Source: Pirellulaceae bacterium (lineage in GTDB: Bacteria; Planctomycetota; Planctomycetia; Pirellulales; Pirellulaceae). From it: a stretch of DNA of 64,000 bases. The stretch is taken from NCBI GenBank assembly GCA_028280445.1, contig JANQLU010000093.1, positions 124,001 to 188,000 of the forward strand. Direction: 5' to 3'. Positions 1 through 8,424 of this stretch are shown here, piece by piece. Position 1 is the stretch's first letter. The number at the start of each line of letters is the position of its first letter. The translations under genes were made by a program, and so were the position numbers. The notes beneath the pieces were generated by a model. The model was given only the letters and a program-made list of their open reading frames with translations, was not told the origin of the DNA and did not search any database.

Positions 1-640
1 TGCGACCGATCTGCTCGGGCATCTGGTCGAGGTTATTAGCAAAGAATCGCTCGACAAGTTTTTTGCCAAACGAATTTTTATGCCGCTCAAAATGAATGAC
101 ACCGGGTTCGTTGTTCCCGCAGACAAACTGGATCGTCTAACCAGCGTTTACCAATTCAAAGACGGTCGTTTGCGTCTCTTGGAATCGGCGGCAAACTCAC
201 CACTGCGTCGGCGTCCGCCAAATTTTTCCGGTGGTGGAGGCTGGGCCGAACTGGGCAGCGATGGCGGGTTGGTATCGACCGCGTCAGACTATCTAATGCT
301 GCTTCAGTTGCTGCTCAACAAAGGAGCATTGGGAGACCAACGTCTTCTCAGCCGCAAGTCCGTTGAGCTGATGATGGTCGATCATCTGGGCGGTAAACGA
401 ACACCGCTTGGACCTGGCGTTGGTTTTGGATTGGGATTTGCGGTACTGACAGATGTCGGTGCACGCGGTGAATTGGGTTCCAAAGGCCAAGTCTGGTGGG
501 CCGGTTCGGACAACACCTATTTTTGGATTGATCCCCAAGAAGAGATGATCGGAGTGCTGATGGTGCAAGTCCGCCCGTTCCGTCATTTAAATCTGATGGA
601 TCGATTTCATCGGCTCGCGTTGCAGTCCATTGTTGATTAA
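1..640 (+). CDS. Serine hydrolase, beta-lactamase (class C/PBP4*) family, C-terminal part
   Basis: This is the 3' part of a gene that begins before the window; the frame is open from base 2 (ATDLLGHLVEVISKE...). The family holds class C beta-lactamase-like esterases and peptidases that act through an SxxK serine, which would lie upstream and is not visible. What remains has the family's typical late segments: a helix that ends in 'IFMPLKMNDTGF', a 'GGGGWAELGSDGGLVSTASDYLML' type loop, and a final strand region ending in a 'WWAGSDNTYFWIDPQ' stretch, where the usual HxG-like third motif reads AGSDN. The neighbour on the right runs in the opposite direction. A second serine hydrolase of the same broad family lies at 4264-5433. 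The family call is firm; substrate is unknown. Confidence 0.85.
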   Translation, partial: ATDLLGHLVEVISKESLDKFFAKRIFMPLKMNDTGFVVPADKLDRLTSVYQFKDGRLRLLESAANSPLRRRPPNFSGGGGWAELGSDGGLVSTASDYLMLLQLLLNKGALGDQRLLSRKSVELMMVDHLGGKRTPLGPGVGFGLGFAVLTDVGARGELGSKGQVWWAGSDNTYFWIDPQEEMIGVLMVQVRPFRHLNLMDRFHRLALQSIVD

Positions 641-694
641 ATGGTCTCAGCGAGTGTTGCAGCAATCAAAGTTGCGGTTTCGGTAGTTGGACAT

Positions 695-1249
695 CTAAAC
701 AGTCTGCACAGGCGGTGCCCAACCGATCGACTGCAGCACGATGGTCAACACAAAACAGACGACGACCACGATGATGACGATCAACCACGCGCGTTTGAGC
801 GACATCCCTCCTGCAACAGCTCCCAACAGCGCACCGGCCAAACCCAACTCCAGCGATTGACCAAGCCACCATCCTATTGCCATTGGCAACTCGATGGTGC
901 TGATTGAATAAAGTCCGAGTATCAACGCACCCCAAACGGTAATGCCTGCAATGCTGCCCCAGCGAAATCCACTCACGGCGTCGCGAACCTCCGACCTCCG
1001 TAGCAGCCAATATAAACCGGCTGTTAGTATCAAAAACGCCAAGTATCCTAGCGGAATACGACGAAACGATTCCTGCGGCTCAAGTACAAATGGACCCGGC
1101 GCAAGATAAATCCGAGCCAACAATCCGCCGTGCAACAAAAAATCGATCCCAATCGACAACAACCAAGCGGATGCGACCGCCGATATGGCGATAACCCATG
1201 TCGAATTTTTTGTTGGCGATGCTGATTGAGCAATCTCGTTTTTGAGCAT
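695..1249 (-). CDS. Integral membrane protein of unknown function
   Basis: I do not recognise this protein. The chosen start (MLKNEIAQS) has a good ribosome binding site, GGAGGAAC, just upstream; a longer reading from 1300 would add 17 unlikely residues. The 184-residue product has about five hydrophobic segments: an N-terminal one (WVIAISAVASAWLLSIGIDF), then segments near residues 70-90, 100-120, 125-150 and 155-178. It lies 98 bp downstream of the PadR regulator gene on the same strand, so it is probably co-transcribed and may be the membrane effector of that regulator. No catalytic motif is visible. Confidence 0.75.
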   Translation of the reverse strand: MLKNEIAQSASPTKNSTWVIAISAVASAWLLSIGIDFLLHGGLLARIYLAPGPFVLEPQESFRRIPLGYLAFLILTAGLYWLLRRSEVRDAVSGFRWGSIAGITVWGALILGLYSISTIELPMAIGWWLGQSLELGLAGALLGAVAGGMSLKRAWLIVIIVVVVCFVLTIVLQSIGWAPPVQTV

Positions 1250-1347
1250 GTCCGTTCCTCCCACTGCGAATTGGAGTGATGTGCGACAGTCCTCATCCAT
1301 TGACGCTTGGCAACAAAGATTAAACTCAACGAAGTGTTAGCAAAGTT

Positions 1348-1911
1348 TCAATTTACTTGCGTGCTTTCGTCGCATTCTGTCAGAACATGTGATGCAGCAT
1401 CGCGCATGAAGCGCAGCCGCGCCTCGAGTGATTTAATTCCACATTTGGCAGCCAGCCATGAAAAACCGTCCGTCTGGCGGTCGTAATTGAGCAGGTCGCG
1501 GCGAGCTCGATCGAGCTCATTCTGCAGTTGTTCGATCGTTTCATCAAAAAATTGAGTCATCTCATCGGGTGACAATGAATTCAAAAAGTACATGCGAACG
1601 CGCAACGGATCATAAGTCAGTCCCACGGCTGTCCGCGGTAATGGCGGCGTTAGCCATTTTCGCAACGCGCGTCGACCGGCTACAGATATCCGATACATTT
1701 TGCGATTCCGCTTGCCCGTGTTGTCGTCCCGTCCAAGCAACCATTTTTTCGACTCCAGCCGTGCGATGATCGGATAAATCGAACCAGGGCTGCTACTGAA
1801 ATGTGGCGACGGTGAATGTTCAAACTGCTTGCGAACGAAATACGGCGTGCAGGGCCCTCGTTTTTCCACGATTCCCAGGATCACCATTTCAATATCCGTG
1901 ACATCGATCAT
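1348..1911 (-). CDS. PadR family transcriptional regulator
   Basis: 187 residues, the usual PadR-like size. The N-terminal winged helix starts 'MIDVTDIEMVILGIVEKRGPCTPYFV', followed by the family's 'SSPGSIYPIIARLESKKWL' recognition helix and wing (GKRNRKMYRISVAGRRALRKWL). The C-terminal half is charged and helical and would form the dimerisation coiled coil. PadR proteins usually repress their own gene and a divergent target. Here the gene is divergent from a secreted HExxH protein (2037) and the shared intergenic region holds a perfect 9-bp inverted repeat lying on a promoter, a likely operator. A membrane protein follows in the same direction. A second, distinct PadR gene lies at 10793-11386. 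Confidence 0.93.
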   Translation of the reverse strand: MIDVTDIEMVILGIVEKRGPCTPYFVRKQFEHSPSPHFSSSPGSIYPIIARLESKKWLLGRDDNTGKRNRKMYRISVAGRRALRKWLTPPLPRTAVGLTYDPLRVRMYFLNSLSPDEMTQFFDETIEQLQNELDRARRDLLNYDRQTDGFSWLAAKCGIKSLEARLRFMRDAASHVLTECDESTQVN

Positions 1912-1941
1912 GTTTTCGCCCTCCGATCAGGAATTTCGTTG

Positions 1942-1970
1942 TTGACATTTTATAGTACGTCACGTACTAT
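1942..1970 (+). promoter_or_regulatory. Sigma70-type promoter overlapped by a PadR-type palindromic operator
   Basis: TTGACA (1942-1947) is followed after exactly 17 bp by TACTAT (1965-1970), a near-consensus promoter reading toward the gene at 2037. A perfect inverted repeat, ATAGTACGT-C-ACGTACTAT (1952-1970), covers the spacer and the whole -10 element. Binding of a dimer there would block the promoter. The position between padR and its divergent neighbour makes PadR the obvious ligand; that assignment is inference. Confidence 0.8.
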
Positions 1971-2036
1971 TGGAACCCGGGGAATCAAAATGGATGCGAC
2001 TTTGACACAAATTGACAGAAAAAAGGGAGCTGTTCC

Positions 2037-3731
2037 ATGAGCAAAACCAAATGTTGCATACCGATGTTGCGCATCGTCGCTTGCCTGATCACGATGGGAT
2101 CGATTTTTATAAATACCACGTCGTTGACGGCCAATCCATTCCATGATCACCAGCCGGGCACGCCGCCAGCTAAGGAATCCGACCCATTGAAAATTGACCC
2201 ATTGTTGGTGGTTCAGGCAAACGTCGTTTGGCGGATCATTGCCTCGGACGACAATCCGATCTGGCCGGGCTGGAACGCGAAAACTACTCCCATCCTGTTC
2301 TACTTGCCGGGCGTCCAAGACGTATTGATCAACCATCCCAAACCACCGCAAGGATTTGTGCCCTACCAAGGTCCGATATCGTTTGTTGGGGGCAAGATCA
2401 TGTTGCGCAGCGGCAAATCACTTATCGAATGGGACGGTCAAAACACGGCGCGTGATATCAATGGTGTAGAAACTTTGATCGTCGCAGATACGCTATCGAA
2501 TCGCAAAAACTGGTTGCGCGGATTGCTGAACAACCCGGCAGCGACCGAAAAGAAACTCAAATCTGTCGAATACTTTGACATGGCCGCAAACCCTTACAGT
2601 CAAATGGCCACCATTGTTCACGAGGCGTTTCACGTATTTCAATTCGAACAAGCACGGGGAAAAGGCGCCAACGAAATGCACGCCAGATTGTATCCCTGTT
2701 TGTCCGTCGAAAATAATGTTGGCGTAGCGCTCGAAGGGCAGGCACTGGCCGAATGTCTGCGGGCAAAAAACCTCAAAGCGGCTCGGTCTGCCGCAGTGCG
2801 GTGGCTTGCATTGCGACGCGATCGTCGTGCCAAACTTTCGGCCGAGGCGATTGCTTACGAGGATGGCAATGAATTTTCTGAAGGCTTGGCGATGTACACC
2901 GAGCTCCGCCTGGCCGAAGTGCTGCAAGGCAAATCGGTTCCCAAATCGTTGTGGTTGGCGCAAGGTTTTCGTGGTCTGGACGATCTCACTCACATGCGAA
3001 AAATACGCATCGAACGATTGCTGATGACCACCAGCGGTAAAATCAACATCAACAACGACCGCTATGGAATGTCACCTGTTCGCAGCCGACTTTATTTTTC
3101 CGGCATGGCCATCGCTGCACTACTGGATCGTTTTGATTCCGACTGGAAATCGAAGATTTTTAAAGACGGAGTGACGCTGACCGATTTGGCATCGCGCGCC
3201 CTTAGCGCCACAGAGGCTGAATTGTCCGACGCGCTGGCCAGTTCGAAAAGCGGTTCGCAATACGAGAAACTGGTGGCAGAAAAGAAAGCCCTCGCGTCCG
3301 CGGGGTTGGCTGACACGATGGCCATGGTCAAGGAAATTCGAAGTGGTCCAAAGACCTCTCTGATCATCGACTATCAGGACTTGGGCACCAAAAAAATTGG
3401 ACTCAGCTTCACACCATTTGGCGTGAGACGAGTTGACGAAAACCAAACGATTTACACCCTGGTTCCGATCAGAGCGAATTTGGGTTCGAGCAAATACCAA
3501 TTCCGCCAATCTGTTCCCGCGGCCACTTTGCAGGATCGCAAAAAAAGTCAATTCATTTTTCAGTTGAGCCAAAAATTGACGTCGGAGCAAATCACAAAGA
3601 TTTTTCCATCGATCGGTTCGGACAAAACGATCATCGATCTGGATGTCGAAATCTGCGGCGTGAAAATCGTTGCTTCCAAGGCGACGGTGACTCACGAGGG
3701 AAATTCGATTGTTATCCGCTTGGCCAAATAA
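2037..3731 (+). CDS. Secreted protein with HExxH zinc-peptidase-like motif
   Basis: A 564-residue protein with an N-terminal signal peptide (hydrophobic stretch at about residues 8-27, then 'ANPFHDHQPG'). Around residue 200 it has 'MATIVHEAFHVFQFEQ', an HExxH motif as in gluzincin metallopeptidases; about 85 residues later 'EFSEGLAMYTELRLAEV' offers candidate glutamate ligands. The C-terminal 140 residues look like beta-rich sandwich sequence with no family I recognise. The ATG follows GGGAGC at a suitable distance. It is divergent from a padR gene, with a promoter that overlaps a perfect palindrome, so it is probably under repression by that regulator. Function could be a peptidase; the substrate is unknown. 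Confidence 0.8.
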   Translation: MSKTKCCIPMLRIVACLITMGSIFINTTSLTANPFHDHQPGTPPAKESDPLKIDPLLVVQANVVWRIIASDDNPIWPGWNAKTTPILFYLPGVQDVLINHPKPPQGFVPYQGPISFVGGKIMLRSGKSLIEWDGQNTARDINGVETLIVADTLSNRKNWLRGLLNNPAATEKKLKSVEYFDMAANPYSQMATIVHEAFHVFQFEQARGKGANEMHARLYPCLSVENNVGVALEGQALAECLRAKNLKAARSAAVRWLALRRDRRAKLSAEAIAYEDGNEFSEGLAMYTELRLAEVLQGKSVPKSLWLAQGFRGLDDLTHMRKIRIERLLMTTSGKININNDRYGMSPVRSRLYFSGMAIAALLDRFDSDWKSKIFKDGVTLTDLASRALSATEAELSDALASSKSGSQYEKLVAEKKALASAGLADTMAMVKEIRSGPKTSLIIDYQDLGTKKIGLSFTPFGVRRVDENQTIYTLVPIRANLGSSKYQFRQSVPAATLQDRKKSQFIFQLSQKLTSEQITKIFPSIGSDKTIIDLDVEICGVKIVASKATVTHEGNSIVIRLAK

Positions 3732-3867
3732 ATGGTTGTCCGCCGAATCCACCTTTAAATCCGCCCCTTTAAAATTCAACCTGTCGTCAATCCCGGATCG
3801 CAAGAACGTTCAATACCGGCCTGAATTGGCCTGGTATCTTGGTAGTGGTGCCATGAGAGTGTTGCAG

Positions 3868-4030
3868 TCAAAATCGCAAGCGCGAAACGTGAGTGAGGGA
3901 CTACGTCTCACCGTAAAATCAGCGTCGTGTGGTCCCTCGCCCACGCTTCGGGATACGATTGTGGGAAGTCGTTGGCTCAACTGGAGTTACAATTCCTGAG
4001 CAAAATCCTATTACGCTTTGCGCTTGCGAA
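3868..4030. repeat. Dispersed repeat, family A (copy 1), within the 3732-4263 gap
   Basis: This otherwise gene-free gap of about 530 bp holds a copy of a repeat also seen at 8820-8975 and, in altered form, at 16057-16190. Shared pieces are 'ATCGCAAGCGCGAA', 'GTCCCTCGC', 'CGTTGGCTCAACTGG' and 'TTACAATTCCTGA'. The outer parts are inverted (GCAAGCGCGAAACGTGAG against CCCACGCTTCGGGATACGAT), so it can fold into an imperfect hairpin. I see no coding capacity. Bases 4031-4263 hold only AT-rich upstream sequence of the next gene. Confidence 0.7.
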
Positions 4031-4263
4031 GTTCGTCACCAAGACTAACGACACAGCTACAGGTATTGTGGACGTCAGGCATTTTTATTTTTTGGTCGAA
4101 ACATCGTGCAAATTGAAATGAGTTTTTAATCACACTTTCGGAACTCGAGTTTGATTATATTGAACTTCGCATACTCGATAACGTTGCGATCCACTTGATT
4201 CATCGAGGTTGAGAGGGAGTCGTGGATGAAAAGAATTGTTAGCAGTGTTCTAGAGAACGAACA

Positions 4264-5433
4264 ATGAATCAATACAACATTCGATTCGCAATATTAATTT
4301 TGTTCGTTTGCGCGTGCGGTTGTAGTTGTCAGCCTAGTGGCCAACCGACCTCCGACCAGCCTGCTAAAACAAACTCCAAAAATATCGCCGAGAAAGTTTC
4401 AGAACACGTCGAGGCGCCGGGAGTCGTCGTTGGAATGCTCGAAAACGACAAACGCAGCTATCAGGTTCATGGCGTTCGAAGCATGACCAGCCAAAAGGCT
4501 CTCAAATTTGACGATTGCTTTTGTATTGGCAGTCTCACGAAAACTTTCGTAGCCGTTGTTGTGATGCAATTGGTCGACGAAGGCAAGATCTCGCTCGATG
4601 ATTCGCTGGCTCAATATTTACCCGACGTTCCGCGAGCCAAAGATGTTACGATTCGGCAGTTGTTGAATCACACGTCGGGATATGGAGATTCCTATTCTTG
4701 GATTTACTACTTACCCAAAACTCGGATGTTGAAAGAGATCAAACAAATTCGAACCAAAAAATCACTGGCGATGCTTGGCGCAAATTTGCCGATGGAAAAC
4801 GAACCAGGTGAAGCGTTTTTTTACGCCGGAACTAATTACGATTTGTTGGCGTTAGTCATTGAAAAACTGTCCAATCGTACACTAAATGCTGAAATGAAGC
4901 ACAGAATTTTCAAGCCATTGAAAATGACATGGACGCAAATGGCGTTTCGCAATTCGAATTTGAAATGTGTGCCGGTTACTGGGCACTTGGCCGGCACTGA
5001 TTTTTGGCCCGTTAGTCATGAGTTGTTTCCAAAACTGGCTCCATCAACCTCAATCGATCAACCGATGCTCGCCTGGGCTGCCGGAGGTTTGATTTCCAAT
5101 GCACCTGACTTGCTGGCTTTTGCGGACGCATTGTTTGGCGGCAAACTGATGAGTCCAGAATCGTGGAAAGAAATGACGACCTGTTTGAACCAGGCAACCG
5201 GCAAGATCAACGAAGATCAAACGAAATCGGGATACGGATTCGGGATCGCAAAACGAAACGATGGAAAATATCGATGCATCGGCCATGGCGGCATGTATTC
5301 GGGGTACACCGTTGGATTCTGGCATTATCCCGAAAAATCACTATCGATTGTGGTTCTTTGCAATCGCGGGCTCTCATTTCGAGTTCGCGTCGCAACAGAC
5401 CGTGTTGTTAAACAACATTTTTCGAACCAGTGA
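4264..5433 (+). CDS. Serine hydrolase (beta-lactamase/PBP family), probable lipoprotein
   Basis: 389 residues. The N-terminus is hydrophobic and ends in a cysteine-rich stretch (VCACGCSC), so it is probably a lipoprotein anchored outside the cytoplasmic membrane. The family serine motif SxxK is 'GSLTKTF' near residue 89. The second motif region reads 'FFYAGTNYDLL', with YAG where many homologues have YSN, and the third motif is 'GHGGMYSGY'. Together these define the class C beta-lactamase/D-aminopeptidase/esterase family. The N-terminal fragment in this window at 1-640 is a separate member of the same superfamily. Substrate cannot be told: cell-wall peptide, ester or beta-lactam are all possible. 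Confidence 0.9.
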   Translation: MNQYNIRFAILILFVCACGCSCQPSGQPTSDQPAKTNSKNIAEKVSEHVEAPGVVVGMLENDKRSYQVHGVRSMTSQKALKFDDCFCIGSLTKTFVAVVVMQLVDEGKISLDDSLAQYLPDVPRAKDVTIRQLLNHTSGYGDSYSWIYYLPKTRMLKEIKQIRTKKSLAMLGANLPMENEPGEAFFYAGTNYDLLALVIEKLSNRTLNAEMKHRIFKPLKMTWTQMAFRNSNLKCVPVTGHLAGTDFWPVSHELFPKLAPSTSIDQPMLAWAAGGLISNAPDLLAFADALFGGKLMSPESWKEMTTCLNQATGKINEDQTKSGYGFGIAKRNDGKYRCIGHGGMYSGYTVGFWHYPEKSLSIVVLCNRGLSFRVRVATDRVVKQHFSNQ

Positions 5434-5530
5434 CGTCATGCCTATCTCATTCAAAAAGTGGAAGCCCGCGCTATATTGAAACGTGGCACCCAAATTGCGT
5501 CAAAAAATTCTGCGTCAACAAAACCCAAGC

Positions 5531-5585
5531 AGGGCCGGTTCTTACCGGCCGTGTGTTGGATTGGCCGGTGGGAACCGGCCCTACG
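5531..5585. repeat. Palindromic repeat, family D (double copy)
   Basis: AGGGCCGGT-TCTT-ACCGGCC, a short spacer, then GGCCGGT-GGGA-ACCGGCCCT. Each half is a palindrome and the whole is also inverted. A single perfect copy is at 6885-6912. It abuts the start of a beta-propeller gene relic. Confidence 0.8.
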
Positions 5586-5588
5586 CCT

Positions 5589-5798
5589 AATGCGTCGCCC
5601 ATTATTTCGTCTGGAAAATTCTACGTCTTAACACGTGATCAAGGAATTTATATTCTATAAACGACGCCGGAGTTAGAAGAAATCGCCAACTACAATCTCG
5701 GTGACAAACGAATGTTCAACGGTAGCTCCACCGTGAGTCACAACCGGATTTTTCTACGAAGTGACATTTTCTTATATTGTATCGGTAAACAGAAATAG
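5589..5798 (+). pseudogene. Relic of a PQQ-like beta-propeller protein (C-terminal piece)
   Basis: In one frame the DNA reads 'NASPIISSGKFYVLTRDQG', then 'IYIL', a TAA stop at 5658-5660, then 'TTPELEEIANYNLGDKR', 'MFNGSSTVSHNRIFLRSD' and finally 'IFLYCIGKQK' before a TAG at 5796. These are the closing blades of the PQQ-binding-like beta-propeller proteins common in planctomycetes (typical end: LRSD-x-x-LYCIG). The upstream part of the gene is missing and is replaced by the family D palindrome. With no start and one internal stop, this is decayed rather than active. Confidence 0.75.
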
Positions 5799-5842
5799 AT
5801 CCTGCGATCTAACATCCCATTCAAAGATTACCGAGTGCACTT

Positions 5843-6292
5843 ATGGACCCAGGTTTCACGCCCGCGGACCCCGACTATCGATCGAAGGTTTATGCAAGTT
5901 TTGAAAAACAAAAGGTAATGAAAACGCTCGGGGTCTCGATCGAGGATGTCTCGCCCGGCCAAGTGATTCTCGAAATGCCGTTTCATCCGGATTTCACGCA
6001 ACAAAATGGTTTCCTGCACGCTGGTACGGTCGCGACGGTGGTCGATAGCGCGTGCGGGTATTCGGCCTATTCGTTGACGCCACCGAATACCAGTGTGCTT
6101 TCGATCGAATTCAAAATCAGTTTACAACGTCCGGCCCAGGGCGATTTGTTTCGAGCAATCGGAAAGGTCGACAAACCTGGGAAAAATATCACGTTTTGTA
6201 CGGGAGAAATGTTTAAGGTGGTTGATGGGCAAATCGAAAAAGCAGTCGCGAAAATGTCTGCCACGATCATCACGATTGAAAATCGGAATTAA
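5843..6292 (+). CDS. PaaI-family hotdog thioesterase
   Basis: 149 residues, the normal single-hotdog size. The signature stretch is 'QQNGFLHAGTVATVVDSAC' near residue 52: the HAG turn, then the long helix with the acidic residue used in thioester hydrolysis in PaaI-type enzymes. The following strands (TSVLSIEFKISLQRPAQGDLF, ITFCTGEMFKV) complete the fold. Such proteins hydrolyse acyl- or aryl-CoA thioesters in the cytosol and work as dimers or tetramers. The native acyl group cannot be inferred. The gene is followed after 39 bp by an uncharacterised gene on the same strand. Confidence 0.92.
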   Translation: MDPGFTPADPDYRSKVYASFEKQKVMKTLGVSIEDVSPGQVILEMPFHPDFTQQNGFLHAGTVATVVDSACGYSAYSLTPPNTSVLSIEFKISLQRPAQGDLFRAIGKVDKPGKNITFCTGEMFKVVDGQIEKAVAKMSATIITIENRN

Positions 6293-6331
6293 TCTTTAAC
6301 CGATCTTAAAAATGTTTTTGAGTCCTCAACC

Positions 6332-6778
6332 ATGCTTTCGATCAAACCAATTCAACCCGGCGACACCGTAACTGACCAACAGGTGGAGCGTATTTTCAAC
6401 GGGCTGTTGTCGAGAACGTTGCCTCGCAACGAATGGACCCACGGCGCTCATTTGTGTGCCGGTACGGCTGTCCTGTTTCAACACGGTCTCGAAAATGCGG
6501 AGTCTGTGATGCCAGGACTCATTCGCCAGTACAACGAATCGATTGGCATTCGAAACAGCGACGAAAGTGGTTACCACCACACGATCACGCTGTTTTACTT
6601 GCGCGCCATCGATCATTTGTTGAGTGGGAAATGGGATAATGGCATTGGAGAATTGGCAACCGTTGTTCTGAATTCGGAGGTTGCCGAGCCAGGTTTTCCT
6701 TTTCGGTTTTATACAAAGGAGCTTTTGTTTTCGACGCAGGCCCGATTCAATTGGGTCGAAGGTGATTTGTCAGGCTGA
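6332..6778 (+). CDS. Conserved-looking protein of unknown function
   Basis: 148 residues, soluble, no signal peptide. The pattern 'RNEWTHGAHLCAGTAVLF', then 'SGYHHTITLFYLRAI', and an end 'FSTQARFNWVEGDLSG' gives several conserved-looking histidines (WTH-x-AHL, YHHT) that could bind a metal or form an active site. I do not recognise a named family. It probably shares a transcript with the thioesterase upstream. In another frame just after its stop (6777-6869) there is a coding-like tail, 'EFPFVKLLQQAGREDDAK', which could be a relic or the product of a frameshift of this gene. Confidence 0.7.
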   Translation: MLSIKPIQPGDTVTDQQVERIFNGLLSRTLPRNEWTHGAHLCAGTAVLFQHGLENAESVMPGLIRQYNESIGIRNSDESGYHHTITLFYLRAIDHLLSGKWDNGIGELATVVLNSEVAEPGFPFRFYTKELLFSTQARFNWVEGDLSG

Positions 6779-6869
6779 GTTCCCGTTTGTAAAACTGTTG
6801 CAACAGGCTGGTCGGGAGGATGATGCCAAGGCAATGAAAAAACACCTCGCAAATTTGGGAAAAAAATAG
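6777..6869 (+). pseudogene. Possible coding relic after the 6332-6778 gene
   Basis: In the frame starting at 6777 the sequence reads as a 30-residue charged helix ('EFPFVKLLQQAGREDDAKAM', then KKHLANLGKK) ending at TAG. It looks like the end of a helical-repeat protein rather than random sequence, but it has no start of its own. It may be a gene relic, or the true C-terminus of the preceding gene if that gene carries a frameshift near 6770. Confidence 0.3.
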
Positions 6870-6884
6870 CTGTCCGTTAAACCA

Positions 6885-6912
6885 CGTAGGGCCGGTGAGA
6901 ACCGGCCCTACG
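6885..6912. repeat. Perfect palindrome, family D (single copy)
   Basis: CGTAGGGCCGGT-GAGA-ACCGGCCCTACG: 12-bp arms and a 4-base loop, lying between convergent genes. It could slow transcription from either side, but no T-run follows on either strand, so I class it as a repeat and not a standard terminator. Confidence 0.85.
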
Positions 6913-6926
6913 ATCGCCATTGGTAA

Positions 6927-7466
6927 CTAGTCGATGACGTCTTCGATTGGAACAGGCGCTTTTTTGCGGGCTTGCTCAATCCATTTCAATGTCTCCTCGG
7001 ACGGGTCGAACAATTTGACTAGCTCCAAAGTAATATCGACCGTTGGCGTCTTTTTCCTCAAATGCACGATGCTCCATTTGGAGACGATCAAGCTCAAGTT
7101 TGATTTGTTGGCGATCGTTGCAATTTTCTCTTGGTGTGGTTTGAGGATGTCGTCAACTGGGTATGTGCTGAACCCCTGCTGATGCATCATTTTCTGCAGC
7201 GCGGGCCCTTTTTGAGTGAGCTGATCGACACGTTTTTCGTTACCAGCCCGCTTGGCGTCTGCCAATTCCTGTTTCATTTGTTTGAATTGCTTTCGCATTT
7301 CATTAGAACGGTAATACGCAATTGCAATTGCACGGGAATCGAACGTACCAATTTTGGTTTCGGTTTGCGGTTGTGCTACCGCGGTGGTTGGCGAAATACT
7401 GGGACTGAGAAACAACACGGCAATGCCGGTGAAAAATAAATACGATAGTTTTGTTAGTTGAATCAT
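6927..7466 (-). CDS. Secreted coiled-coil protein, OmpH/Skp-like in form
   Basis: The start MIQLTKL has AGGATC upstream. 179 residues with a signal peptide (YLFFTGIAVLFLSPSIS, then AVAQ). The mature part opens 'TKIGTFDSRAIAIAYYRSNE', much like the 'IGVVDSRAV' start of OmpH-like periplasmic chaperones, then a long charged helix (MRKQFKQMKQELADAKRAG). The tail is 'DITLELVKLFDPSEETLKWI'. The shape suggests a periplasmic coiled-coil chaperone-like protein, but this is from form and not a firm family match. Confidence 0.7.
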   Translation of the reverse strand: MIQLTKLSYLFFTGIAVLFLSPSISPTTAVAQPQTETKIGTFDSRAIAIAYYRSNEMRKQFKQMKQELADAKRAGNEKRVDQLTQKGPALQKMMHQQGFSTYPVDDILKPHQEKIATIANKSNLSLIVSKWSIVHLRKKTPTVDITLELVKLFDPSEETLKWIEQARKKAPVPIEDVID

Positions 7467-7674
7467 TTTTTGATCCTTTTTGGTAAAGAAGTAACTTTCA
7501 CGATTTTTATGGACAGCGCTATCCATGCGGCACGCAGGTGCGCACCGCCCAATGCAACCGGACCAGGGGTCCAGAATTTTGGCTTATTGCTAGTTGGTCG
7601 TTTTGTGAGAATCTACCGAGGTGTTACAACCTGGAGCACGACCGATGAATTGGGTTTGAACCAAGTGACTGTTG

Positions 7675-8424
7675 TCACGTTTTGCCGGTGTCCAATGCTT
7701 TATCGTCCATTTGCTCTTCGGAATCTTGCTTTACAAACAGCAGCGCGATTCCACAGCCGATCAGCGGGACGACAAACAAGACAAAGGTAATGGCTTGGTT
7801 CGCGAAACTCATATTGTCTCGCTGAAACCAACCAAAAAAATGAATCAGGTATGCCGACATTCCTAAAAGGATTAAACTGCTGATGCGAGGGATCCATTCG
7901 ACCGTTACGGCGATGACCAGAAATGGAAGCGGCAGCAACGAGTGCAACACGAGCGGTTGCCAGCCTTGCCATTCATTGCCGACGTTACTGGCGATTGCAA
8001 ATACCATCCAACCGATTCCAAAGCAGGCAAGAATTCGACGTGCTGTTTTCTTGGGTCCCCAAAAATCCAGAAGTGCACTGAAGACCCAAGTGACCCAGAG
8101 GACAGTAAACACGAGAGTTGCCAAACCCTCATGGCTGGTTTGCAAAAAATCAGATGCTCGTTGACATGCAATCAAAATTACACTGACAACACCGGTTACC
8201 AGAAACGCATGGAAGCCTGCCCGCCGATCAGCTTGCAATTGAAATTCGTCCTTGTCGTGTAGCCAGCCACACTCGCGCAAAATTCCTGGACCGAATGCGC
8301 CCAGGGCGACCAGAATAAATGCCCACCAATTCCATGATGCCAACGTGATTCCTGCGATCACCAAAATGCCGGAAAAAACTTGAATTTTGGAAAATGGCCA
8401 ACTTCGCGGCCCGTGCCTATTCAT
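7675..8424 (-). CDS. Multi-pass membrane protein coupled to an XRE regulator
   Basis: The start at 8424 (MNRHGPRSWPF) overlaps the stop of the upstream regulator gene (ATGAATAG), so translation is probably coupled. About 249 residues with seven or so hydrophobic segments; a short charged loop 'ECGWLHDKDEFQLQADRRA' follows the second. Small XRE regulator/membrane-protein pairs are frequent in bacteria and often form a self-regulated unit, but the membrane partner here has no named function that I can recognise. Confidence 0.75.
   Translation of the reverse strand: MNRHGPRSWPFSKIQVFSGILVIAGITLASWNWWAFILVALGAFGPGILRECGWLHDKDEFQLQADRRAGFHAFLVTGVVSVILIACQRASDFLQTSHEGLATLVFTVLWVTWVFSALLDFWGPKKTARRILACFGIGWMVFAIASNVGNEWQGWQPLVLHSLLPLPFLVIAVTVEWIPRISSLILLGMSAYLIHFFGWFQRDNMSFANQAITFVLFVVPLIGCGIALLFVKQDSEEQMDDKALDTGKT

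Noticed and set aside
5430..5660. 76-codon plus-strand gene after the serine hydrolase
   Set aside because: Its first half is repeat DNA and its second half is the propeller relic, which continues past the stop in the same frame; it is part of a pseudogene.
6885..6912. Bidirectional terminator between convergent genes
   Set aside because: No T-run follows the hairpin on either strand and the same sequence occurs as a repeat at 5531.
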